Under the pieces are notes generated by a model. The model did not search any database. It was not told the DNA's origin and worked only from the letters and a program-made list of their open reading frames with translations. DNA of 64,000 nt from Erythrobacter colymbi (GTDB taxonomy: Bacteria; Pseudomonadota; Alphaproteobacteria; Sphingomonadales; Sphingomonadaceae): contig NZ_MUYK01000003.1 in the NCBI RefSeq assembly GCF_002155685.1, forward strand, positions 310,001 through 374,000, written 5' to 3'. A program made the translations under genes and the position numbers. Numbering within the stretch: position 1 is the first letter of the stretch; the number at the start of each line of letters is the position of its first letter. Of this stretch, positions 47,333 to 60,526 are shown piece after piece.

Positions 47333-48403
47333 TCAATTCGGCCGGGCGCCCGTTCCCGCACGGCTTTGGCGCACCAGTTCAGCAAGGCGCACGCTGGTTC
47401 CGGCGAGCCCCTTGCGCGCGTGATCCGCCCCCACCGAGCGCGCGGTTGCCGCCGCTTCGGCGAACAACCGCCCGCCGACCGAGACGACCGTGGGATATTC
47501 GGACACGATCTGGCGGCTGTGCTCGATGGTGCTGCGCAACTGGTCGAGCGCGTGCTGGCGCGGCATGGCATCCGACAGGCCGATATCGACCGCATCGGGG
47601 TGCCGCGCGTTCATCTGGTTGGTGAGCGCCTCCTCGCTCTCGGGGAAGGCCATCTCGACCTGCCAGCCGGCGGCAAGGAACTGGTCGGCGAGCAGCGAGG
47701 TGCCGAGCATATGCTTCTCCCCCGGCGCCGTCGCCAGCAGCACATGATAGCGGCTGTTGCGGATCGACTGGGCCGAGGGGATGTAGCGCACCGCATGGCC
47801 CGCCAGCTGCAACATGCTGAGGCCGATGGTCAGATCGAGCTCGCTGCATTGATCGTCCAGCCAGGCATCCCCCAGCGCGCGCGCGGCCGGTTCGATCAGC
47901 AGGGACAGCATCGCATCGCTCGTCCAGCCCTGCTCGGCAAAGCCCGCCATCATCGTGTTGAGCGCCAGATCATCGGCATTGAGCGCCAGTCCGACCAGAC
48001 GCGCCACGTGCGCAGCCACTGCGGGCGGGCTGATGGCGGTTTTGGCAGGGCGGTCGTCCGACGGAGCGAAGCGGCCATCGACCAGCAGGTCCCAGTCCGA
48101 AAACAGGCGGGAGGCGGCCATGTGCTCGCTGAGCACCTCGATATGGTCGTGCCGCTCGTCCCGCGCGATCGACGACCACAGCGCGGCGACGGCTGCCGGC
48201 GGGCCTTCGATCGTCTGGAGAAAGCGGCCCTCCTCGAACAGCAGCATCCCGGTCACATCGAGGCTGCGGTTGCGCGCCCGCGCCCTGCCGACGAGCACCT
48301 CGATGTCGCTCGCGCGCGGTGTGGCTGTGGCGATGCTCTGATAGGTAAGGCAGGCGACCCAATCCGCCGGGCTTTCCGCCTCTTGCGTGTCCTCAACCAG
48401 CAT
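47333..48403 (-). CDS. BLUF blue-light receptor with AppA-like B12/heme-type sensor domain
   Basis: A 356-residue protein. Residues 15-110 form a BLUF domain: Y21, N45, Q63 and W104, the flavin-pocket residues of AppA, occur here at the same numbers; AppA's Met106 is Leu. Residues about 130-340 form a cobalamin-binding-like domain: a helical part (E-P-A-A-R-A-L-G-D-A-W) then a Rossmann part with A-P-G-E-K-H-M-L-G, where H231 fits the ligand position of E/D-x-H-x-x-G. This is the domain order of AppA, the Rhodobacter antirepressor of PpsR, but without its C-terminal cysteine-rich tail. GGGGAGAG precedes the ATG. About 1.1 kb beyond the PGC end, it could set PpsR activity by blue light; that partnership is inference. 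Confidence 0.85.
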   Translation of the reverse strand: MLVEDTQEAESPADWVACLTYQSIATATPRASDIEVLVGRARARNRSLDVTGMLLFEEGRFLQTIEGPPAAVAALWSSIARDERHDHIEVLSEHMAASRLFSDWDLLVDGRFAPSDDRPAKTAISPPAVAAHVARLVGLALNADDLALNTMMAGFAEQGWTSDAMLSLLIEPAARALGDAWLDDQCSELDLTIGLSMLQLAGHAVRYIPSAQSIRNSRYHVLLATAPGEKHMLGTSLLADQFLAAGWQVEMAFPESEEALTNQMNARHPDAVDIGLSDAMPRQHALDQLRSTIEHSRQIVSEYPTVVSVGGRLFAEAAATARSVGADHARKGLAGTSVRLAELVRQSRAGTGARPN

Positions 48404-48833
48404 ATCTCTCTCCCCTTCAGGAGACGAGGACAGGCGGCAATCGAGGCGCAGCTGTGCCACGCCAAGCGGTCCGGCAGACGATCCCCATCCGCCCATATCT
48501 GTTCCCCGACGGCCGGTCGCACGATCCCGCGCCGGCCAACGAGGAATGCAAGCAACCTCTGCCCCTATGCCGCCATCGTCAAGCGCGAATCCGTCCGCGG
48601 TCGCGGCGCCGTGGGTCAGGGGCGGACGGAGCCTGTGCCCAATCGTCCGTCGGTGGCCGCCGTTTTCCTACTCGCCCGCCAGCCGCTACGATCCGTCCGG
48701 CTCTTTCCCATCGTTGCGCCCGGCCTGCGAGGCCGTTTGCCACCAGAGGCGCGTTTTGCGCCCGCGCCCCCGTGTCCGTCCGCCTTGGTAGAAGATGCGT
48801 AACATACTGAAATATATTTATAAGAAGGAGCGA

Positions 48834-48862
48834 GACAAAGCGGACACGGTGTCCGCTTTGTC
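48834..48862. repeat. Perfect 29-base inverted repeat between BLUF and GH97 genes
   Basis: GACAAAGCGGACAC, a central G, then GTGTCCGCTTTGTC: two 14-base arms that are exact reverse complements. It lies 13 bases past the GH97 stop on that gene's downstream side, so it probably works as a terminator hairpin (loop formed by opening the centre), although only scattered T follow. The other bases of the 472-base gap (48404-48833) show no gene I trust; open frames there lack coding character. Confidence 0.6.
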
Positions 48863-48875
48863 CGCCTGACTGCCC

Positions 48876-50951
48876 TTACTTCACCGGAATGAAGCGCACC
48901 GCGACTCCGCCCGAGGCGGCGAGGTGGACCGCAAAGGTATCGCCGCCGGTGACCACCTTCTCCTCGATAACGATGTCATAGGGATTGTAGTCCCAATGCG
49001 CGTGCGGCCCGTCGCGGTAGATCTGGGCGCGGTATTTCTTGCCGGGTTCGAGGAACGACAGCGCCAGCGACACGTCGCGCGGATTCTCGTCGGTCAGCGC
49101 GCCGAGGAACCATTCCTTGGACTTCCTCCCCTGCCGCGCCATCGCGATCCACTGGCCGACGTCGCCGTCCAATGCGATCGACTGCTCCCAGTCGGCCTCC
49201 ACGTCCTTGATGAACTGGAAGGCGTCGAGGCGCTTCTCGTAATTCTCGGGGAGGTCCGCGGCCATCTGGAGCGGCGAGTAGATCGTCACATAGGTCGCAA
49301 GCTGCTTCGCCAGCGTGGTCTGCGGGCGGTTCTTCGGGTCGCCGCGCGGCATGTCGGGGCGGACCGGCGGGCGCTCGTTGGGCCTGAGGTCGAAGATGCC
49401 CGGGGTATAGTCGAAAGGCCCCGCCAGCAGCGCGGTGAAGGACAGCATCGCTTCATGCGACGGCGGGTTGGGCGGCGTGCCCCAGGCGTTGAACTCCATC
49501 CCCCGCGCGCCTTCGCGGCTCATCCAGTTGGGGTAGGTGCGGCGCAGGCCCGTGTCCTTGACCGGCTCGTGCGTGTCCATGGCGATCTGGCGCTCGGCGG
49601 CGGCCTTGATCACCTTGAGGTGGTGGTCGATCATCCGCTGGCTGTCGTAATATTCGTAGTGGCGGATGCCCTTGCTATCCACCCACACGGCATCGCCCGC
49701 GTCGGAGACGTAGCCGGTCTTCACATAGTGCGAGCCGATTTTCTTGACGAGATCGAGCCCGGCTTCGAGCTGGTTCTCGTAATTGGTGAGGTTGGCGGAC
49801 GTCTCGTGGTGAACGATCAGCTGGACACCCTTGGAGGCGGCATATTTGCTGAGGCCGTCGATGTCGTAATCGGGATAGGCCTCGGTGAAGCTGAAGACAT
49901 CGCCGTTGTTGAACCAGTCGCCGTCCCAGCCCTTGTTCCAGCCTTCGACGAGGACGCCGGAGAAGCCGTGCTTGGCAGCGAAGTCGATATAGCGCTTGGT
50001 CTCGGCGGTGGTGGCGCCGTGGTACTTGTTGCTCGCCCATGTGCGGTCATTGATGTGCATCGCCCACCAGATGCCGATGTACTTGCCGGGCTTGGCATAG
50101 GAGACATCGCCGAGCTTGTTGGGCTCGTTGAGGTTGAGGACGATGTCGGAATTGATGAGCCCCACCGCCTTGTCGGCGATCTGGATCGTGCGCCAGGGGG
50201 AGTTGAACGGGGCCTTGGTGCGGACCTTGGGCCCGCCCGACCAGTTCCTGAGGTTCGCTTGGAAATTGCCCGGACGCAGCTGGTCGAGCGACATCGAGGA
50301 GTAATTGACCAGCGCCGCCTCGTGGATCGCCATGTAGGTGCCATTGGGGGTGCGGAAGGTCGAGGGCGTGTGCGCATCGTCGACCTGCCCGGCGGGCGCG
50401 ACGCGGTAGATATACTCGTTGCGGTTGAACTCGTCCGAGGGGGTGTACCACATGGTGGTCTTGTCCCCGACGCCGAACTGGGTCAGCTCCTCGACGATGG
50501 CGATGTCGCCTTGCAGCGCGGGCTGCTGCTTCAGCTCGTAGCGGAAGCCGATGCCGGTATCGAAGGCGCGGAAGCGGACGGTGATGTCGCGCGCGGGGCC
50601 ATCGGTTTCGGTGCGGAAGGTGACGGCGAGCTCGTTGTGCTGGTCGCGCACCAGACGGCGCTCGCCCCAGGGCTGCTCCCAGGTCGTGTCGCTGCTGGCG
50701 CGGGTCGATCCAGCGATCGCCATGCCGCGCTCGAACCCGTGGTGTTCGGCGAACAGCATCCCGAGCAGCGAGGGCGCGATGACCTGCTCGCCGTTGTAGC
50801 TGACGGCATAGGTCGCGCGGCCGCCGTCGTCGGCAACGGTGACAGTGATCTTGCCGTCGGGCGAGGCGAGCGTGAAGGTCTCGGCGGCGGCGGGCGCGGC
50901 GGCCCACGCAATCGCGGCCAGTGCCACGAGGGATTTCCAGTGCTTCGTCAT
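48876..50951 (-). CDS. GH97 family alpha-glucosidase (SusB-like)
   Basis: A 691-residue secreted enzyme, with signal peptide M-T-K-H-W-K-S-L-V-A-L-A-A-I-A-W-A-A-A-P ending at A-A-A-E near residue 24. It has an N-terminal beta-sandwich, a central (beta/alpha)8 barrel (V-L-V-E-G-W-N-K-G-W-D-G-D-W near 350; D-T-H-E-P-V-K-D-T-G-L-R-R-T-Y-P-N near 460; S-R-E-G-A-R-G-M-E near 482) and a C-terminal beta domain. Glutamates in the last two motifs sit where GH97 catalytic residues are expected. GH97 enzymes release glucose from malto-oligosaccharides. It ends a leftward operon after the MFS transporter and a GH13 enzyme. Confidence 0.93.
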   Translation of the reverse strand: MTKHWKSLVALAAIAWAAAPAAAETFTLASPDGKITVTVADDGGRATYAVSYNGEQVIAPSLLGMLFAEHHGFERGMAIAGSTRASSDTTWEQPWGERRLVRDQHNELAVTFRTETDGPARDITVRFRAFDTGIGFRYELKQQPALQGDIAIVEELTQFGVGDKTTMWYTPSDEFNRNEYIYRVAPAGQVDDAHTPSTFRTPNGTYMAIHEAALVNYSSMSLDQLRPGNFQANLRNWSGGPKVRTKAPFNSPWRTIQIADKAVGLINSDIVLNLNEPNKLGDVSYAKPGKYIGIWWAMHINDRTWASNKYHGATTAETKRYIDFAAKHGFSGVLVEGWNKGWDGDWFNNGDVFSFTEAYPDYDIDGLSKYAASKGVQLIVHHETSANLTNYENQLEAGLDLVKKIGSHYVKTGYVSDAGDAVWVDSKGIRHYEYYDSQRMIDHHLKVIKAAAERQIAMDTHEPVKDTGLRRTYPNWMSREGARGMEFNAWGTPPNPPSHEAMLSFTALLAGPFDYTPGIFDLRPNERPPVRPDMPRGDPKNRPQTTLAKQLATYVTIYSPLQMAADLPENYEKRLDAFQFIKDVEADWEQSIALDGDVGQWIAMARQGRKSKEWFLGALTDENPRDVSLALSFLEPGKKYRAQIYRDGPHAHWDYNPYDIVIEEKVVTGGDTFAVHLAASGGVAVRFIPVK

Positions 50952-50979
50952 GCGTCCTCTCCCGCGCCTCGGCGGCGCC

Positions 50980-52347
50980 TCACTTGGTCTCGGTGTAGAT
51001 GCGGTAGCCCCATGCGGGCAGGTCGAGGGTCTCGGACCCCGTGAAGCTGGCGGGCGCTCCGGTGAGCGCGTCGGTGTAGCTGCCGTGGTGTCGGGCGTGC
51101 TGGAAGGTCACCGCGTGCGGGCGCGGCGAGAGGTTGAAGACGGCGAAGACCCGCGCGCCCTTCTCCCCCCGCGTGAAGGCATAGACGTCGGTGGCTTCGC
51201 TGCTCGGCACCTCGACCATTCCCGCCCCGAAGCGCCCGTTGTGGAGCGCAGGGTTCGCGGTCTTGAGGGCGATCAGCCTGGCGAGGAGCGCGGCGTGGCG
51301 GCCCTCCTTCCAGACGATCGGATCGCGCTCGAAGAATTTCAGCTGGCGGTCGTTGTCCGCCTCCTGGCCGTTGTAGATCAGCGGCAAGCCCGATCCGGTG
51401 AAGGACAGCGCCATCGCCGCCTCGTAGGCAGGCCCGTAGATCTCGGCTGCCACCCCGTCCCACGAATTCTGGTCGTGGTTCTCGGTATAGACCATGCGCA
51501 TCGCGGAGTGCGGCCAGGTTTCCTGCTGCTCGTTGTAATAACCGCGGATCGGCCCGGCACCCTCGCCGCTCTTGACGAGCTTCTGCATCGCCTCTTTCCA
51601 CTTCCACGCGTAGGTCGCATCGAAGGCGTGGTTGTGGAGATCGCGCTGCTCCCATTCGGCGAGCATGAAGACGGGCTTGATCGCATCGAGCTGCGCGCGC
51701 GCCGTCTCCCAGAAATCGGTCGGCACCCAGCCCGCGACATCGCAGCGGAACCCGTCGATGCCGTATTCGCGCACCCAGTACGCGAGGCTTTCGGTCATGT
51801 ATTGCCTGAGGCCCGGCTGGCTGTAGTCGAAGTCGGCGACGTCCGACCAGTCGGTGCCCGCGGGGCTCATCATCGCACCTTCGGGGGTGCGGGTGTACCA
51901 CTCGGGGTGCGAGATCGTCAGCGGGTTGTCGTAGGCCGAATGGTTGGCGACCCAGTCGAGGATCACCTTGAGGCCGAGCCGGTGAGCCTCGTCCACGAAA
52001 GCGCGGAATTCGGCCTCGGTGCCCAGCTCCGGATTGACCGCGCGGTAGTCGCGCACGGCGTAGGGGCTGCCGAGCGAGCCCTTGCGGTTCGCCTCGCCGA
52101 TCGGGTGGACGGGCATCAGCCAGATGATATCGACCCCCATCGCGGCAAGGCGCGGCAGCTGCTTCTGCGCGGCGGCGAAGGTGCCCTCAGGGGTGAACTG
52201 GCGGGTGTTGAGCTGGTAGAGCACCGCATCGCGCGTCCAGTCGGCGTTCTTCACCGCGACCACGTCGCGCGGGGTGTAATCCGGCCCCTGGGCCAGCACG
52301 GGTGCCGTCAGCAGCGTGCCCGCCAGCAGCGCGAGAGCGAGCCGCAT
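50980..52347 (-). CDS. Secreted GH13 alpha-amylase family enzyme
   Basis: A 455-residue protein with signal peptide M-R-L-A-L-A-L-L-A-G-T-L-L-T-A-P-V-L-A. Conserved GH13 regions are D-W-V-A-N-H-S (I), G-I-D-G-F-R-C-D-V-A with nucleophile D (II), M-L-A-E-W-E with acid E (III) and E-N-H-D-Q-N-S with transition-state D (IV). It hydrolyses alpha-1,4 linkages in maltodextrins, in the periplasm or outside. The ATG is joined to the MFS transporter stop (TGATG) and a 28-base gap leads to GH97, so the three are one operon. Confidence 0.93.
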   Translation of the reverse strand: MRLALALLAGTLLTAPVLAQGPDYTPRDVVAVKNADWTRDAVLYQLNTRQFTPEGTFAAAQKQLPRLAAMGVDIIWLMPVHPIGEANRKGSLGSPYAVRDYRAVNPELGTEAEFRAFVDEAHRLGLKVILDWVANHSAYDNPLTISHPEWYTRTPEGAMMSPAGTDWSDVADFDYSQPGLRQYMTESLAYWVREYGIDGFRCDVAGWVPTDFWETARAQLDAIKPVFMLAEWEQRDLHNHAFDATYAWKWKEAMQKLVKSGEGAGPIRGYYNEQQETWPHSAMRMVYTENHDQNSWDGVAAEIYGPAYEAAMALSFTGSGLPLIYNGQEADNDRQLKFFERDPIVWKEGRHAALLARLIALKTANPALHNGRFGAGMVEVPSSEATDVYAFTRGEKGARVFAVFNLSPRPHAVTFQHARHHGSYTDALTGAPASFTGSETLDLPAWGYRIYTETK

Positions 52348-53942
52348 CACGCCTGCTCCGCCTGCAGCGCCGCACCTGCACCCGCACCCTCGCCGTCGGT
52401 CACGAACAGCGTCGCGACCGCCGCCAGCACGAAACTCACCGCCGCGATCACCATCGCGTAAATCGCCTCGCCGCCGAACAGATTGGTGACGAGAAAGCCG
52501 AGCAGCGTCGCCGCGAGGAGCTGCGGCACCACGATGAAGATGTTGAACACCCCCATGTAAATGCCCATTTTTTCCTGCGGCACGCAGCCCGCGAGGATCG
52601 CGTAGGGCATCGAGACGATCGAAGCCCAGGCGATGCCGATGCCGATCTGCGGGATCCACAGCAGCGCCGGATCGCGGATCAGCAGCATGGCGGCAAACCC
52701 GGCCGAGCCTGCGATCAGGTTGAAGGCGTGGAGCCGGCAGCGGTCAATCTTCGCCGCCACCAGCACGAAGCCGAGCGCCGCGGCGGCGGCAAGGCCATTC
52801 CTCACAGATCCCATCAGGCTCCACCAGTCGGCCCCGTCCTGATAGGCCGCGCTCACCGTGTCGGTCGCGCCGAAGTGGTATTCGGTGACGCCCGGCGTGC
52901 CGTAGATCCACAGCGCGAACATGCCGAACCAGCTGAAGAACTGCACCACGGCCAGCTGACGCATGGTGCGGGGCATGGCGAAGAGATCGGTGACGACCTC
53001 CATGAAGCCGCTCTCCTCGCGGCCCTGTCCGCGCAGGGCGCCGGCGACCAGCTGGACGACCCCGAACCCTGCGACCAGCGCGGCGAGGACATAGATGTCC
53101 TTGGCGATCTCGATCGTGCCCAGCATCGCGGCCCCGTTCTCGCTGCGGGCGAAGGCGACCAGCGCGGCGAGGATCGCGCCCGCGATCACCCACAGCGTTC
53201 CACCACGGGTGAACTGCGCCGCGGTGCGGGCCGCCGCGCCAGCGGTGTCGCGCGGTGTATCGGCGCGCGCGGCCTCGAAACTGGCGAGCTGTTCCGGCGA
53301 ATACTCCTTCGTCGTGAACACCGTCCACGCCACCGCCGCCAGCAGCGCCGCGCCGCCGATGTAGAACGACCAGTGCACCGTCTCGGGGATCTGCCCCTCG
53401 GGCGCGACGTTGCTGAGGCCCATCCAGTTGGTCATTACCCACGGCAGCGCGCCCGCGATCACTGCGCCCGTGCCAATGAAGAAGCTCTGCATCGCATAGC
53501 CCATCGTCCGCTGCCGGTCGGGCAGATTGTCGCCGACGAAGGCGCGGAACGGCTCCATCGTGATGTTGAGCGAGGCGTCCATCACCCACAGCAGGCCCGC
53601 CGCGATCCACAGAGCCGGGGCATTGGGCATGACGAACAGCGCAAGGCTCGCCAGCAGCGCGCCGATCAGGAAGAACGGACGGCGGCGGCCGAAACGCTCG
53701 CTCCAGGTCTTGTCCGACAGGTGCCCGATGATCGGCTGCACGATCAGCCCGGTCATGGGCGCGGCGATCCACAGGATTGCAAGCTCGCCGACATCGGCGC
53801 CGAGTGTCTGGAAAATGCGGCTGACATTGCCGTTCTGAAGCTCGAACCCGATCTGGATTCCGAGGAACCCGAAGCTCATGTTCCAGATCTGCGCAGCGTT
53901 GAGCGCAGGCTTGTGGCCGGCTTGCGTCATGGTAGCGTTCAT
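52347..53942 (-). CDS. MFS sugar transporter (GPH/maltose-type)
   Basis: A 531-residue inner-membrane carrier with about 12-14 helices. F-G-F-L-G-I-Q-I-G-F-E-L-Q-N-G-N-V-S-R near residue 25 and M-T-G-L-I-V-Q-P-I-I-G-H-L-S-D near 60 are hallmarks of the maltose/sucrose transporters that accompany GH13/GH97 genes in Caulobacter- and sphingomonad-type loci. M-D-A-S-L-N-I-T-M-E-P-F-R-A-F near 130 is another. It would import maltose or maltodextrin from the periplasm. ATG at 53942 has GGGGAG close by; an ATG four codons on (53930) is possible. First gene of the leftward operon, divergent from the amylase at 54244. Confidence 0.9.
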   Translation of the reverse strand: MNATMTQAGHKPALNAAQIWNMSFGFLGIQIGFELQNGNVSRIFQTLGADVGELAILWIAAPMTGLIVQPIIGHLSDKTWSERFGRRRPFFLIGALLASLALFVMPNAPALWIAAGLLWVMDASLNITMEPFRAFVGDNLPDRQRTMGYAMQSFFIGTGAVIAGALPWVMTNWMGLSNVAPEGQIPETVHWSFYIGGAALLAAVAWTVFTTKEYSPEQLASFEAARADTPRDTAGAAARTAAQFTRGGTLWVIAGAILAALVAFARSENGAAMLGTIEIAKDIYVLAALVAGFGVVQLVAGALRGQGREESGFMEVVTDLFAMPRTMRQLAVVQFFSWFGMFALWIYGTPGVTEYHFGATDTVSAAYQDGADWWSLMGSVRNGLAAAAALGFVLVAAKIDRCRLHAFNLIAGSAGFAAMLLIRDPALLWIPQIGIGIAWASIVSMPYAILAGCVPQEKMGIYMGVFNIFIVVPQLLAATLLGFLVTNLFGGEAIYAMVIAAVSFVLAAVATLFVTDGEGAGAGAALQAEQA

Positions 53943-54058
53943 CCCTCTCCCCGCCGCCCGGCCCTTGCGGACGTGACGCGGCTTGCAGCGCCGCCTATGC
54001 TCCCGTCTCTGGCGTCCGGTGATGCTCTGCGCGCTGCGGATGCCAGTCTCGGACGCCC

Positions 54059-54208
54059 TGCAAAAATTTGCAAGAAACTTTGCCGTTTCGCACCGGAAAA
54101 ATCGCGAAACCCCCTCTATCCGGTTGAGGTTTGTTAGGGAAAAGAGCAGTTTGCGCGCCAGCACAAGCCACGCACGCTCGCGTCACAAAGATTTGCAAAA
54201 TTTTTCCC
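54059..54208. promoter_or_regulatory. Divergent control region with candidate LacI-family operators
   Basis: TGCAAAAATTTGCA (54059-54072) has perfect arms TGCAAA/TTTGCA. TTTGCAAAATTTTTCC (54192-54207) is a half-decayed relative. Both lie in the 301-base gap between the leftward transporter operon and the rightward amylase operon that contains a LacI regulator. A perfect version, TTTGCAAAATTTTGCAAA, occurs at 63852-63869. This suggests a regulator of this locus recognises a TTTGCAAAATTTTGCAAA-like site. Confidence 0.5.
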
Positions 54209-54243
54209 AAGCTGTCACAACCGCGGCCGGAGGGAGTTGGGAC

Positions 54244-56099
54244 ATGACGCGAATCTTCGCAGGCCTTGCGGCTGTGCTATGCGCAGGCACCTGCATTTCG
54301 GGCACCGCTATTGCCGGAGGGCCGGTCGCAGTTGAGGGCGCCGCGCCCCACGTCGCCGCACCGCCGCTGGCCGAGCGCCAGCTCGAGGACGAGATCATCT
54401 ATTTCGTCCTGCCTGACCGTTTCGAGAACGGCGATCCGGCCAATGACAAGGGTGGCCTGAAGGGTGGCCCGTTCCAGCACGGCTTCGACCCCGCCGCCAA
54501 GGGCTTCTACCACGGCGGCGATCTCAAGGGGCTGACGAGCCGCCTCGACTATATCCAGGGCATGGGCGTCACCGCGATCTGGTTCGCGCCGGTCTTCAAG
54601 AACAAGCCGGTGCAGGGGATGCCCGGGCAGGAGAGCGCGGGCTATCACGGCTACTGGGTGACCGATTTCACCCAGGTCGACCCGCATTTCGGCACCAACG
54701 CCGAGTTCAAGGCCTTCGTCGATGCCGCCCATGCGCGCGGGCTGAAGGTCTACATGGACATCATCATCAACCACACCGCCGATGTGATCGACTATGCCGA
54801 AGGCAAGTACGATTATCGCAGCAAGGGCGAATACCCCTTCTCGCGCCGCGGTGGCCCCGGCGGCAAGGCGATCAACGAAGGCTTTGCGGGTGACGACAAT
54901 CCCGATCCCGCCAATTGGGCGGGGCTGACCGATCCGTCTTTCGCCTACACCCCGGTCGTCACCCCGGCCGAGAAGAACGTGAAGGTGCCCGCGTGGCTCA
55001 ACGACGTCACGCTCTACCACAACCGCGGCAATTCGCACTGGGTGGGCGAGAGCAGCCTCTATGGCGACTTCTCGGGGCTCGATGACCTCGCGACCGAAAA
55101 CCCGCGCGTTGTCAGCGGGATGATCGACATCTTCAGCCAGTGGATCGACGATTACGGGATCGACGGCTACCGCATCGACACCGCCAAGCACGTAAACCCC
55201 GAGTTCTGGCGCGCCTTCGTGCCCGCGATCCTGAAGCGCGCCGAAGCGAAGGGGATCAAGCACTTCCACATCTTCGGCGAGATCGCCTACGAGGAACCCA
55301 GCGCCACCATCGCCGCGCAGGTGATGGCCGAAAGCGATCTGCCCTACGCGCTCGACATGGGCTTCGCCAAGGCCGCGCAGCTGGTGGCGAGCGGCAAGGC
55401 CGGCCCGCGCCTGATGGCCGAATTCCTCCAGCAGGACGCGATCTATCCCGGCGGCGCCAAGACCGCGCTGGGCCTGCCGACCTTCCTCGGCAACCACGAT
55501 TTCGGGCGTTTCTCGATGTTCGTGCGTGACATGAGTGGCAATGCCGACGAGGCGAAGCTCCTCGCCCGCGTCAAGCTCGGCCATGCGATGATGTTCCTGC
55601 TGCGCGGCGTGCCGACGGTCTATTACGGCGACGAGCAGGGCTTCATTTCCGACGGCAACGACCAGCTGGCGCGCGAGGATATGTTCCCCAGCCGCGTCGC
55701 GCTCTACAACGACAACAACCTTGTCGGTTCGGATGCGACCACGGCGCAGAGCAACTTCGACCCCGCCCATCCGCTCTACCGCCTGATCGCCGATCTTGCG
55801 AAGGCGCGCACCGCCAGCCCTGCCCTGCGGCGCGGCCTCACCACGGTGCGCGCCTTTACCGAGCTTGGCCCCGGCCTCCTCGCGGTCGAGCGCCACGATC
55901 CTGCCAGCGGCCAGCGCGTGCTCGCCCTGTTCAACACCGGCGACAAGCCACTTTCGCAAAACATCGAGGTCAGCTACGCGGCCCGCGGCGTCGCGCCGCT
56001 GGTCGGGACCTGTCCGTCCGCGCTCGCTGCGCCCGGATCGGTCAAGGTTTCGCTGCCTGCCTTCGGCTACGCCGCCTGCATTCTGGAGACTGACGACTA

Positions 56100-56100
<1 letters not shown>
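54244..56100 (+). CDS. Secreted GH13 alpha-amylase (cyclomaltodextrinase/neopullulanase-like)
   Basis: A 618-residue protein with a signal peptide (M-T-R-I-F-A-G-L-A-A-V-L-C-A-G-T-C-I-S-G). The barrel begins E-D-E-I-I-Y-F-V-L-P-D-R-F near residue 50. GH13 regions are D-I-I-I-N-H-T (I), G-I-D-G-Y-R-I-D-T-A-K-H (II), I-F-G-E-I-A-Y-E (III) and F-L-G-N-H-D-F-G-R (IV). It degrades starch or maltodextrin outside the inner membrane. GGAGGGAG lies before the ATG at 54244; the frame extends upstream but without signal sequence. It is first in a rightward operon, its stop sharing bases with the next gene (TAATG). Confidence 0.93.
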
Positions 56101-60300
<4,200 letters not shown>

Positions 60301-60379
60301 GTTCCGCCGCAGCGCCCCGCGGGGCCAATGTTTCACGTTAAACATCGCGCCAGACGAGGTCTGGCGGGGGTCTAGCAGC

Positions 60380-60395
60380 GGCTAGAGGGGGTCTG
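60380..60395 (-). repeat. Short dispersed repeat, copy 2
   Basis: Reverse complement of CAGACCCCCTCTAGCC at 27826. Around it (60352-60410) more units occur, such as GGGGTCTAGCAGCGGCTAG and CCAGACGAGGTCTGG. Intergenic, between the halogenase gene and the TonB receptor terminator. Confidence 0.55.
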
Positions 60396-60456
60396 CCACC
60401 CGCTAACCCCGCGCGAACTGCCATCTGGCCCGCTCTGGTCCGCGCCCAAAAGCGAA

Positions 60457-60482
60457 GGGGCCCGCCATCGCTGGCGAGCCCC
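60457..60482 (-). terminator. Terminator of the TonB-dependent receptor gene
   Basis: On the minus strand the 11-base arms pair at 10 positions (GGGGCTCGCCA with TGGCGGGCCCC), tetraloop GCGA, followed by TTCGCTTTT. It begins 45 bases after the receptor stop. Confidence 0.75.
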
Positions 60483-60526
60483 CTGCTGCAACCTCGGTGC
60501 GACCCGAAGACTGCTCGCTTGTCCGC

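Noticed and set aside
48404..48802. A gene in the gap between the BLUF and GH97 genes
   Set aside because: Open frames there (for example on the plus strand from 48387) are R/P/S-rich, lack ribosome-binding sites and resemble no family.
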